Assembly: GCA_902786015.1 (NCBI GenBank)
Contig: CADAAU010000029.1
Coordinates: 1-32,582 of the forward strand
Direction: 5' to 3'
Length of the DNA stretch: 32,582 nt
Source of the DNA: an uncultured Coriobacteriaceae bacterium
GTDB lineage: Bacteria > Actinomycetota > Coriobacteriia > Coriobacteriales > Atopobiaceae
The notes beneath the pieces were generated by a model. It was not told the origin of the DNA and did no database searches. It saw only the letters and a program-made list of their open reading frames with translations. This document shows, one piece after another, positions 19,685-26,975 of this stretch. How positions within the stretch are numbered: position 1 is the first letter of the stretch; the number at the start of each line of letters is the position of its first letter. Made by a program: the position numbers and the translations under genes.

Positions 19685-21506
19685 CTATTGTTCTTTGCTC
19701 TTTCTGCATTCTGGGCACCCTTTCCCATTGAGAGCCGTACGTGGAGTCGTGCGCCATTTGTACCCGCACTTCGCGCAAAGAAACATCATCTTGGTATTCC
19801 TACTGACATAGCTATCAACGGGCACGATGCTTGGGTGAACGGCCGCCAGCTCCTCCCTAAACTGAGCGTCTGTCTTCCTACTTCTATTGGCACTGATGTG
19901 TGCGCTTCTCCTCGAACTGCATTTTCTGCAACCCGTGCCTTGTAACAACTGGGCTGGTACGCCCAGCCATTCAAAACCGCACGTTCTGCATCTGCATCTG
20001 ATTCTCGTGCGGCTGTCAATATACGAATCAACTGAATCAATGTCAGGGTTCTTCTTGGAAAAAGCGCTTTGAACTGTTCGTCGGTATACCGATTCGCCTC
20101 TGCCCTCTGCCTCACGGCACACTTCGGACACCCCCGTCCATACAAGAGTTTGTTCGGAGTTGCGAACCATTCGTACCCGCAATCGCGACACCTACATGGC
20201 AGCTTGTCCAACGCAGACATGTAGTCGCCGAGTATTTCAACGCGGTCGTTCACGCCATTAAGTATCCGGACGAACTCTTTCGTCGTCATTCGAGCGTTGT
20301 TCTTGGCTGCCATTTCCTTGACCCACACCCAGTCAACGAGGTCACAGTCGATGCCTGCTTCCATCAGGGCGGCTTTGGTCATCTCTGTGACTTCGGTCCA
20401 GTCCCTAGACGAAAGGGCACTCTCTGTTACAATGCACCGACTGTGAAACGGTGGCTTTTCCTCTTGGGGATATTTGCTGTAGATGGTCACGAGTGATGTC
20501 CCTTTCTCATCGCACAAGCGACGCTTTTCCTTATCATTAAAAATTTTAGCTTTGTGCCAAAACCAAGAGCCAGGCTCAAAGGCCACCCTCAATGATGGGA
20601 TATATACGTCGAGTTCCACACCTATGGCTTCCTTAGTACGACCAAGGACAGTAATGCCAGGCAATGCCGATCGACATGCCCAAAAGGATGGACTGTTCGA
20701 AAAACGAGGTGCTGTTTTTCGTACATGATGGGCACTTGGTACCCCGCAGCAGGCTTCCCGGGGAAACCTTCCACTCCCAACCGCACTCTAGGCATCGGAA
20801 CTTAATCTTGGTCCTGTCGTTTACGTATTTCTCTAGCATCTCGACTGTTGGATTGGCTGACTTAAGTTGAGCCATGAATTCTTCGGCGTTCTTCGTGCAC
20901 TTAGCTGTCCCCCTCACACGTGCACAACTGGGGCATCCGCTGCCTCCGAGCAACGTGCCCGGGTACGCCTTCCACTCCATACCGCAAGAATCGCACCTGC
21001 AGAGAATCGGGTTATTCTTGCCCGTATACGACTCGATGGGCGTAATCGACGGGCTTATCGCCTTGAGCTGATCCCTGAACTCCTCATCAGTCTTCTTTAT
21101 GCTTTGCCCGCATCTCGGACAGCCCTTTCCCTGCAATAGGCTATACGCCATTGAGGATCACTGATACCCACAAACATTACAAACGCAGAGAAGCTTCGTC
21201 CTTGCGGTGACATAAGGCTCGAGTGGCGTTACTGACGGGTTCGCTGATGCCATCTGATCTAGAAATACGGAGTTTGGTCTTTGTGAAAGAGCGGTTCCTC
21301 TGTTCGAGACGGCATTTCGGGCATCCGCTTCCTTGGAGTAAGTTGTTGGGAGTGGGGCTCCACTCGTAACCACAAGAATCGCACCGACAAAGTATTTTTG
21401 TTCGCCCATTAATATACGGTTCGAGCGGTATGATTGCAGAATTAATGCTCAAGAGCTCAGAGCGAAACTCTTCGTCTGTCTTTCTCTTGGTTATCTTGCC
21501 TCGCAT
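19685..21506 (-). pseudogene. Zinc-ribbon repeat protein with embedded Vsr-like nuclease domain, multiply disrupted
   Basis: Joining frames gives one protein with seven zinc ribbons (two CxxC pairs each, pattern CxCxxCGxEW...LLxGxGCPxC). Four precede and three follow a nuclease domain of the Vsr/PD-(D/E)XK type: GVELDVYIPSLRVAFEPGS then WFWHKAK and KRRLCDEKGTSLVTIYSKY. Ribbons are joined by units like KTDEEFRDQLKAISPSITPI. The frame is broken near 21265, again near 20685 and 20070 (both in T runs), and by TGA at 21158-21160 where the repeat requires Trp. It ends at 19685. The first ATG in frame is at 21506, and the preceding residues suggest an earlier 5' part is lost. A defence nuclease role is inference. 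Confidence 0.7.
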
Positions 21507-21708
21507 TGCATTGCCTACAGCTTTAACAACACCCTACCACATGCGTAATCTATGGCATGTCGGTGCGCATGGGGCTCATCAAAGGCTGTTGCAGGCCATG
21601 CATCCATGCACGGTCGCATGACCAACGTAAACAATATCTAGTCGTTTAAAGTATCGTCCTGAAACACCCATTACATTCGTTCTTATAACAATGTCGCAAC
21701 CTGTAAAC

Positions 21709-21741
21709 GAGTTCGAATGCTTCGCGCATAGCTCCACCATA
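21709..21741. other. Degenerate copy of the ssrA 3' end (internal att-like site)
   Basis: GAGTTCGA at 21709-21716 and GCTCCACCATA at 21731-21741 reproduce the spacing of the ssrA T arm and acceptor end. It sits between the zinc-ribbon pseudogene and the hsdR stub and probably marks the boundary of an earlier insertion. Together, 21507-21743 holds no gene. Confidence 0.5.
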
Positions 21742-21743
21742 CG

Positions 21744-21914
21744 TTACCGTGCGCCTCGAGAGGTGAGGATGCGTATGAACTCAGCCACAAGCGCTGCCTC
21801 GCTCTGGTACGAGGTCGCGTTCGAGGACGTTGGAGTGAACTCGGACATGACCGTGTAGGCACCCGAGTCCACCATAACGTGATACTGCGCACCGGCGAAG
21901 AGGTTGTTGGTCAT
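21744..21914 (-). pseudogene. hsdR: N-terminal stub of a type I restriction subunit HsdR
   Basis: A 56-codon frame starting with the ATG that overlaps the Fic stop (ATGA) and ending in TAA. The segment YQSEAALVAEFIRILTSRGA resembles the N-terminus of HsdR proteins (typically YQSEAxLE..FI..L...G), which in full have about 1000 residues. The motor and nuclease parts are absent, and the stub ends 3 nt from an att-like sequence, so the rest was probably lost by recombination there. The neighbouring hsdM stub supports the call. Confidence 0.55.
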
Positions 21915-23017
21915 CGTCCTGCCTTCCTATATCGCTGCAATCTGCTAGTGGGCTTGTCGGGAATGGTGCGCTCGATAAGGCTAGCAGCAAGCGCGGGTTG
22001 CAAGTACCGCACCCTAAAGCTCTTGCGATCCTTTAAGGACAAGAGCGACATAAGTTCTGCTGCAGAAAGTTCCTTGTTGCTCAAGGCGTCGAGAAGCGCT
22101 TCGACTTGGGGGGTGACTTGGGGGGTGACTTGGGGGGTGACTTGGGGGGTGGGCTGGTTGTTTTGATCGCTCTCCTGCTGCGGCCAGTCCAGATGTAGGT
22201 AACGGTTTTTCAACTCGTGCCGTGTGCCGCAAAGCAGGTTCTGGAAGAAGCGCTCCAAGTAAGTCATCGTAGGAGCAATGCCCCGCGTCACGTCTTCGTA
22301 GTTCGCTCGCACAAGCGCGTTGCGAAAGTACCAAGAGTGGTCCTGGAACGGTCCATTGTTAACCTCGTATCCCATCGTGCGTAGGTACTTGATGGCAAAG
22401 ACTGCCGTCGTGCGCGTGTTACCCTCGCCAAACGGATGTATTTGCCACACGCCCGAGACGAAGCGCGCAATATGGTGAGCCACGTCGACTGCGGACAACC
22501 CCGCGTAGGCGAAACCCTGTTCTTGCGCGAAGCCGTAGCGAAGCGTGTCCTCGATGCTGTCGTACGAGGCGTAGTAAACCGAATCGCCCTTGAGAACCCA
22601 TTCCTTCTTTGTGATGTTGTAGGTGCGATACGTGCCCGCATGTGGGAGCAGCTGGTCAAAGAGACGACGGTGTATCGTCTGTAACTGCACGGGTGAGAAG
22701 ACGAACGCCCGCTCTCCCAGGAGTTGCGCGATTCGGCTGGAGACGAGGTCACCCTCTTTGGTGCTTTCGGTCTCCAAGTCGTGACGCCCCTCGCGGATTT
22801 GGTAATAGTCCGTGATCCGACGCTGCGCCTCATCGATGGTGATGTTGCCCTCGATGTGCTCCTTTGCCGTGCCTAGCAGGTGGTCCGAGACGGGCAGCCC
22901 GTCCACCGCCTGCAGGCCGATGCCCGTCTGCCATGCATCCGCACGCTCGGCCGCATCCGGCTCAGCCTCGCGAAGGTATCCCTCAAGGTCGAATTGCCAA
23001 GGATCAACGTTGGTCAT
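21911..23017 (-). CDS. Fic-domain protein with C-terminal winged helix
   Basis: A 368-residue protein, probably an AMP-transferase or related nucleotidylyltransferase acting on a host protein. The Fic motif is HPFGEGNTR (H194 to R202), where classical Fic has HPFxxGNGR, so one Gly is Thr. An IEGN at residues 55-58 may be the inhibitory helix, although the Ser/Thr four residues before Glu is Lys here. Residues 290-305 are four TPQV repeats forming a linker to a C-terminal winged helix (FRVRYLQPALAASLIERTIP). The start at 23017 is adjacent to the hsdM-stub stop, with GGAGG upstream. Genes of this type often sit inside type I restriction operons. The reading frame is intact. Confidence 0.85.
   Translation of the reverse strand: MTNVDPWQFDLEGYLREAEPDAAERADAWQTGIGLQAVDGLPVSDHLLGTAKEHIEGNITIDEAQRRITDYYQIREGRHDLETESTKEGDLVSSRIAQLLGERAFVFSPVQLQTIHRRLFDQLLPHAGTYRTYNITKKEWVLKGDSVYYASYDSIEDTLRYGFAQEQGFAYAGLSAVDVAHHIARFVSGVWQIHPFGEGNTRTTAVFAIKYLRTMGYEVNNGPFQDHSWYFRNALVRANYEDVTRGIAPTMTYLERFFQNLLCGTRHELKNRYLHLDWPQQESDQNNQPTPQVTPQVTPQVTPQVEALLDALSNKELSAAELMSLLSLKDRKSFRVRYLQPALAASLIERTIPDKPTSRLQRYRKAGR
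22104..22151. repeat. 12-bp tandem repeat, four perfect copies, inside the Fic gene
   Basis: The unit ACTTGGGGGGTG (plus strand) repeats four times and encodes TPQV on the minus strand. A partial fifth copy follows. Because the unit is a multiple of three, changes in copy number alter only linker length, not frame. Confidence 0.9.
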
Positions 23018-23194
23018 TTAAGATCCCTCCACCATTCGGCCCTTCCTGAATCCTCGTGCTCGACGAAGCCGTTGCATGCCGAGGACGTACTGCTTGAAGT
23101 CCCAGGCATCAATGCTGCCTCGGACCTCGTTCGCGATACCCCATATCGTCCGATGGAGCTGTTCGCGCTGCTGCTCACGTGTCAGATCTGCCAT
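23018..23194 (-). pseudogene. hsdM: N-terminal stub of a type I modification subunit HsdM
   Basis: The first 40 residues (MADLTREQQREQLHRTIWGI then ANEVRGSIDAWDFKQYVLGM) match the conserved N-terminus of HsdM DNA methyltransferases, normally about 500 residues. The sequence then switches to an unrelated basic tail (QRLRRARGFRKGRMVEGS) and stops, with TAA immediately before the Fic ATG. The methylase core and the specificity gene are gone. The ATG at 23194 has GGGAG at good spacing; a TTG 15 nt upstream is less likely. A small product could still be made. Confidence 0.65.
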
Positions 23195-23199
23195 CTCAA

Positions 23200-23436
23200 T
23201 CACTCCCAACCATGGGTTCGTATGTACTCATCACAGGCAAGGCGAACAAACGCAGAAAGCCCAAGACCGTGAGCCTTTGCAGCGTTCGCAAACCGTGTCT
23301 TCTGGCTCAACGGCATCGAGGCCTGTACCAGTACCGTCTTATCGTCATCGCTCTTAGCCTCGGGAATTCGACTGTCATGCCGACCAGCAGAAGAACCAGC
23401 CATTTTCGAGAAAGCGGAATTCGCATCAACGCTCAC
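23200..23436 (-). CDS. Small protein with ribbon-helix-helix-like segment
   Basis: 78 residues. The second half (KTVLVQASMPLSQKTRFANA then AKAHGLGLSAFVRLACDEYI) resembles a ribbon-helix-helix DNA-binding unit of the kind found in antitoxins and plasmid-mobilisation accessory proteins. The first half is polar and probably flexible. The start is GTG at 23436 with AGGTGG upstream. It ends 6 nt before the hsdM-stub ATG, so it heads the small operon with the hsdM stub, Fic and hsdR stub. It might regulate that operon or pair with Fic as an antitoxin. Family assignment is tentative. Confidence 0.55.
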   Translation of the reverse strand: MSVDANSAFSKMAGSSAGRHDSRIPEAKSDDDKTVLVQASMPLSQKTRFANAAKAHGLGLSAFVRLACDEYIRTHGWE

Positions 23437-23510
23437 AACATCACCACCTAATAATCCACGAACAATACATTAGTTATTATATAACTTTCACGTAGATTAT
23501 CAGTGGGTGC

Positions 23511-23900
23511 TCAAACCAAGAAGCCAAAAATGTCGGAATTCATACGCTGAATGTCAGCGGAAACCCGACCATAGCGGTCGTTACCAACAACAGACTGACC
23601 AGATCCGATGTACTGCTCAAAAGCCTCAGAGCGAGCAACGGTAGCAATCTTGTAACCGAGTTTTTCAGCGTAGAGCCAGTCCATGAACTTCTTGCTCATC
23701 GTATATGGAGTAAGAGCGTTGACAACAACGAGAGTCGGTACACCCGGCTTCACTGTCTGAACCATCTTGAGGGTGCGTAGAAATGGCTCCACGTCGTTGA
23801 AACTAGGACGCGTTGGCACTACCACCGCATCAGAGCAGGCGATGGTGTTCTCGAAATCACGAGTGAGATAGTGGTAATCCAAAGTCGTTGCAAATGGTAA
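23511..23900 (-). pseudogene. C-terminal fragment of a ParA/CobQ-like P-loop ATPase
   Basis: From LDYHYLTRDFENTIACSDAV through VVPTRPSFNDVEPFLRTLKM to the stop at 23511, the sequence resembles the C-terminal half of ParA-type ATPases, which partition plasmids or mobile elements. The Walker A part is absent. The open frame runs on to 24074, but that portion is antisense to the neighbouring DUF4143 remnant and is not family-like. The break is near 23900. Probably left from a lost plasmid-like or integrative element. Confidence 0.55.
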
Positions 23901-23938
23901 ACCAAATCCGTTGTAAGTAGTAAACCCCAAGGAGCGAC

Positions 23939-24489
23939 ATGGACTACATCCCCAGAATCGCAGACGCGGCCCTCGGCGAGAAGCTCGCTTACGCCAAGGC
24001 GGTCTGCATCCGTGGCCCAAGGACCTCGGGCCGTGGCTCCCTCCGCTCCGCGCAAGGTCGCGCGTTGCCAGCACTCCGGGAAGGTTCTTCGTGGACCCGT
24101 CGATCGCTGCCGCCGCTCTCGAGGCGGACGAAGGGACTTTGCTAGCCGACCTGTCGTCGCTCGGAACGCTCTTCGAATCTCTCTGCGTTCGAGACTTGCG
24201 CGTATACGCGGAGGCGCTTGGCGGAAGGCTGTATCGCTATCACGACAACACGGGGCTCGAGGCAGACGCGGTCATGACGGTCAGGGACGGACGATATGCC
24301 CTCATGGAGGTCAAGCTGGGAAGCACGGAGATTGACGACGGGGCCCGTAGTCTGCTCACACTGGCAGACAGAATAGACCAGAGGGTCATGGGCGCGCCCG
24401 CCTTCTGTGCCGTTATCACGCCGGGCGGATATGCTTACGCGCGCAACGACGGAGTGCTCGTTCTGTCCATCACGTGCCTTGCGCCCTGA
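23939..24489 (+). pseudogene. AAA+/DUF4143 ATPase with a large internal deletion
   Basis: The ATG at 23939 (AAGGAG upstream) encodes MDYIPRIADAALGEKLAYAK then AVCIRGPRTSGRGS, the N-terminus of the AAA ATPase/DUF4143 family. Its P-loop is altered, with Arg where Lys is expected. Near 24070 the sequence jumps, in another frame, to the family's C-terminal nuclease-like domain (RFFVDPSIAAAALEADEGTL, then FESLCVRDLRVYA, GLEADAV, ALMEVKLGS), ending at 24487-24489. About 250 central residues, including the Walker B region, are missing. The C-terminal part still has an open frame of 132 codons but lacks a convincing start. Confidence 0.7.
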
Positions 24490-24510
24490 GCGTCGCGCTT
24501 GGCTGTAGTC

Positions 24511-24543
24511 GGAGTTCGACCGTCTCGCCTTCTGCTCCACCAC
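24511..24543. other. Degenerate copy of the ssrA 3' end (internal att-like site)
   Basis: GGAGTTCGAC at 24511-24520 and GCTCCACCA at 24534-24542 resemble the ssrA T arm and acceptor. It closely matches the copy at 26701-26732. It lies just after the DUF4143 remnant. Confidence 0.5.
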
Positions 24544-24627
24544 TAATGCGGCATGCCGGACCCCTCTCGTAGAAGCGGGGCCTACTTCTGACCTACCTGT
24601 TCTGCCTGCACACGATAGGGATATGTA

Positions 24628-24804
24628 ATGGGCGACTACCACGGTGTCGACGAGGACGTCTGCTACTTCTTCGAGAACGGCTGGGAGGAGCGGATCGCCA
24701 AGGACGCCGAGGGGCCGTTCCGCGAGTACCTCAGGCGCAACCCGCCGAGGGGGAGGACGGGCGACGAGGAGAGGCGACCCTACGACGGGGACCCGTACCT
24801 GTAG
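24628..24804 (+). CDS. Small acidic/arginine-rich hypothetical protein
   Basis: 58 residues beginning MGDYHGVDEDVCYFFENGWE and ending in a charged, Arg- and Gly-rich tail. AGGG lies 8 nt before the ATG. I do not recognise a family and see no domain, signal peptide or membrane segment. High codon-position GC suggests it may be a real coding sequence, possibly a fragment of a larger gene. Confidence 0.4.
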   Translation: MGDYHGVDEDVCYFFENGWEERIAKDAEGPFREYLRRNPPRGRTGDEERRPYDGDPYL

Positions 24805-24990
24805 GCTTCCAGGTGCAGCCGGGCCCGCGCCCGAAGAGTCTTGGGGGGCGATGCGTCGGAGGGACGGGGCCAGGCGCTCAGTATGAATCCTTCTTAATCG
24901 GCGGTCAACGGAATAATCTGCAGTGTCACCGCCGCTTAAAACGTGTGTTAAGTCTACTTACAGCTATCTCCGCCAGATTCCGCGAGCGCG

Positions 24991-25064
24991 GAGGTGTTCG
25001 ACCTAAGTGAATTCAGCTCCACCAAACACGATCGCGTGCCTTCACCAGGGGGTGCGCGTTCTTT
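24991..25064. repeat. Direct repeat, left copy: ssrA-end-like sequence plus hairpin
   Basis: TGTTCGAC is followed by a 49-bp stretch from GCTCCACCAAACACGATCGC (25016) through a hairpin and GCGCGTTCTTT (to 25064). The stretch differs from 26724-26772 at only a few positions, all C/T. The two copies frame the DUF234 ATPase gene. Confidence 0.75.
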
Positions 25065-25157
25065 CGTGAGACGCAAGGGACAGTCCCCTCAGTCTCATGC
25101 AGCAAATTGTAGGTACGGATAAATCTCGTGACGGGAAGCGGTCATGCCCGATAGCAC

Positions 25158-25201
25158 TATAATTTGCGGTAACTAGTTTTTTTGTTGGCTTACCGCGAAT
25201 T
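25158..25201 (+). promoter_or_regulatory. Candidate -10 box and 12-bp inverted repeat upstream of the DUF234 gene
   Basis: A perfect TATAAT (25158-25163) overlaps the left arm AATTTGCGGTAA (25161-25172) of an inverted repeat whose right arm TTACCGCGAATT is at 25190-25201 (11 of 12 pairs), with a T-rich spacer. An operator overlapping a promoter is the simplest reading, but no good -35 box is visible. A hairpin in the mRNA leader is the alternative. Confidence 0.45.
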
Positions 25202-25216
25202 ATGAGGAGCACAGAC

Positions 25217-26638
25217 ATGTTCGTTGCTCGTGAACAAGAAGTACAGCTGTTACGATCAACCATTGACGACGAGTATTCTCAGTTCGTTGCTGTATACGGC
25301 AGGAGGCGCGTCGGAAAGACGCTCCTCGTGCGAGAGGGCTTCCAGTACCAGTTTACCTTTCAGCACGCTGGCCTTGCCGACGGCGGATTGCGCGACCAAT
25401 TGTATGCCTTTTCCGAATCGTTGAGGGATGCGGGAATGAGGGACTTCTCTCAACCAAAGAGCTGGCTTGAAGCGTTTAGTCTTCTCAAGGAGCTCATCCG
25501 AATGGCGCCAGATGGGAAGAAGGTCATCTTCATTGACGAGCTCTCGTGGATGGATACGCCTAGAAGCGGGCTCATTACGGCTGTCGAGAACTTTTGGAAC
25601 GGATGGGCGTCGGCGCGCAGGGATATCGTGCTTATCGTATGCGCTTCCGCAACCTCATGGATGCTGAGCAAGATTGTCCACAACAAGGGAGGTTTGTATA
25701 ACAGGCTTACCAAGCAAATACATCTGCGTCCGTTTACCTTGCGTGAATGCGAGCTCATGCTCACGGCCAAGGGTATAGAGATGAATAGGTATCAGACTCT
25801 GGAGTGCTATATGGTGATGGGCGGGATTCCGTTCTACTGGGATTTCCTTCAGAGAGGCAAGAGTCTCGCCCAAAACATCGATGCCATCTTCTTTGCGAGA
25901 GACGCACCCCTCAGGAGGGAGTTCGATTATCTCTTTTCGTCGCTGTTCAAGCACCCGTCAGACTACCTCGCCATCGTGTCTGCCCTGGCAAGGCGTAAGG
26001 CCGGTATGACCAGGGAGGAGATACTCGCCTCAACGTCGCTGGCTGATTCGGGGGCACTCACCCAGAAGCTTGGCGAGCTCGAGAGCTGCGGGTTCTTGCG
26101 AAGGTATCGTGCGTACGGGAAAAAACAGCGCGACGCGCTCTATCAGCTCGTGGATAACTTCACCCTGTTTCACTACAAGTTCCTCGCGGATGGGGACAAA
26201 GACGAGTTCTTTTGGGAGCACATGACCGATTCGGGACTTCATAACGCCTGGTGTGGCTTGGCGTTCGAGCGCGTTTGCCTGGAACATGTGTCGCAGATAA
26301 AGCGGGCGCTTGGCATCAGCGGGGTGCTTACGGACGTTTGCTCGTGGTCATGCAAGTCCGATGCCGACAATGGCATATACGGCAGCCAGATAGATCTGGT
26401 CATCGCAAGGAGAGACCACGTAACGAATCTTTGCGAGATGAAGTACGCACGGAACGATTTTGCGGTGACCAAGGCAGTTGACGAATCGCTGCGCCACAAA
26501 GCGGCTGACTTCCGACAGCTTACGAAGAGTAGGGACTCCATACACGTGACCATTGTAACGACGTATGGCCTCAAGCAAAACGCATACTCGGGCATGATCC
26601 AATCAGTCGTAACGGCAGACGATCTCTTCGCGGACTAG
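25217..26638 (+). CDS. AAA ATPase with C-terminal DUF234 (PD-(D/E)XK-like) domain
   Basis: A 473-residue cytoplasmic protein of the ATPase_2/DUF234 family, common in archaea and gut bacteria. Walker A is GRRRVGKT near residue 30, and Walker B is VIFIDELSW near 105. A helical lid and a winged-helix segment (TREEILASTSLADSGALTQK) follow. The C-terminal domain has QIDLVIARRDHVTNLCEMKY, an arrangement of acidic and Lys residues like restriction-type nucleases. The ATG at 25217 is chosen because GAGGAG lies 7 nt upstream and MFVAREQEVQLL is the usual family N-terminus; an in-frame ATG at 25202 is less likely. The gene is intact, stands alone and is framed by direct repeats. Its function is not established; defence or toxin-like roles are guesses. 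Confidence 0.85.
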   Translation: MFVAREQEVQLLRSTIDDEYSQFVAVYGRRRVGKTLLVREGFQYQFTFQHAGLADGGLRDQLYAFSESLRDAGMRDFSQPKSWLEAFSLLKELIRMAPDGKKVIFIDELSWMDTPRSGLITAVENFWNGWASARRDIVLIVCASATSWMLSKIVHNKGGLYNRLTKQIHLRPFTLRECELMLTAKGIEMNRYQTLECYMVMGGIPFYWDFLQRGKSLAQNIDAIFFARDAPLRREFDYLFSSLFKHPSDYLAIVSALARRKAGMTREEILASTSLADSGALTQKLGELESCGFLRRYRAYGKKQRDALYQLVDNFTLFHYKFLADGDKDEFFWEHMTDSGLHNAWCGLAFERVCLEHVSQIKRALGISGVLTDVCSWSCKSDADNGIYGSQIDLVIARRDHVTNLCEMKYARNDFAVTKAVDESLRHKAADFRQLTKSRDSIHVTIVTTYGLKQNAYSGMIQSVVTADDLFAD

Positions 26639-26700
26639 GAAAACCTCGATGCGCAACTGCCAAAGGAGCGTCGCGTTCGTCAGCCGGACGCGACCTATGG

Positions 26701-26772
26701 GGAGTTCGACTACTTCGCCTTTGGCTCCACCAAATACGATCGCGTGCCTCCACCAGGGGGCGCGCGTTTTTT
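26701..26772 (+). repeat. Direct repeat, right copy, containing a terminator
   Basis: GGAGTTCGAC begins an ssrA-end-like copy. From 26724 to 26772 it matches 25016-25064. Within it an 11-bp stem (26741-26751 with 26756-26766, loop ACCA) is followed by six Ts and can terminate the DUF234 transcript about 130 nt after its stop codon. Confidence 0.75.
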
Positions 26773-26794
26773 GTTTACCGATTCAGGTCCGTTA

Positions 26795-26845
26795 GCGGAG
26801 AATCGAACTCGAAGGGCCGCACAAGCCCTCTGGCTTGTGCGGCGG
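26795..26845. repeat. Inverted ssrA T-arm segment and strong hairpin
   Basis: GCGGAGAATCGAACTC (26795-26810) is the exact reverse complement of ssrA 16345-16360. Just after it, a 12-bp perfect hairpin with arms GCCGCACAAGCC and GGCTTGTGCGGC lies at about 26817-26844, with a 4-nt loop and no T tract. Probably rearranged attachment-site DNA. Confidence 0.6.
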
Positions 26846-26863
26846 CGACGAGACGCGCAGCGC

Positions 26864-26900
26864 GAGTCCGCACCTCCACCATACGACGAAGAGTCGAACT
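26864..26900. other. Attachment site attR (right end of the ssrA island)
   Basis: GAGTCCGCACCTCCACC shares CCGCACCTCCACC exactly with the ssrA 3' end. After a short variable stretch comes ACGAAGAGTCGAACT, matching ACGAAAGGTCGAACT beside attL. This places the island at about 16370-26883, roughly 10.5 kb. Confidence 0.65.
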
Positions 26901-26940
26901 TTGTTTGGCTGGAACGAAGATGGCTCTTATCTATAAGTTT

Positions 26941-26975
26941 GGGGGCAAGCTGTGACGGCTTGCCCCCTTTCTTTT
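26941..26975 (+). terminator. Rho-independent terminator beyond attR
   Basis: A perfect stem GGGGGCAAGC (26941-26950) with GCTTGCCCCC (26958-26967) is followed by TTTCTTTT. It could be the terminator that served ssrA before the island inserted, since it lies at a similar distance from the attR copy as the present ssrA terminator from attL. Confidence 0.8.

Larger units (their letters stand above)
24805..25216. other. Intergenic region with att-like repeat upstream of the DUF234 ATPase
   Basis: No gene is seen. It holds an ssrA-like repeat with a terminator-like hairpin (24991-25064), a TATAAT hexamer at 25158-25163 and an inverted repeat at 25161-25201 just before the ATPase gene. The DNA becomes clearly AT-richer towards 25216. 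Confidence 0.5.

Noticed and set aside
21158..21160. Reassignment of TGA to Trp
   Set aside because: TGG is used for Trp throughout the window, TGA ends intact genes such as Fic and the CD-NTase, and RF2 is present, so this is a nonsense mutation.
16370..26863. Integrase, transposase or relaxase gene in the island
   Set aside because: I looked on both strands for tyrosine or serine recombinase and DDE-type sequences and saw none; the ParA fragment and RHH-like protein are the only mobile-element-like remains.
26795..26900. A second tmRNA or a tRNA gene
   Set aside because: Only the acceptor and T-arm pieces are present, one of them inverted; no 5' acceptor strand, tag frame or cloverleaf can be built.
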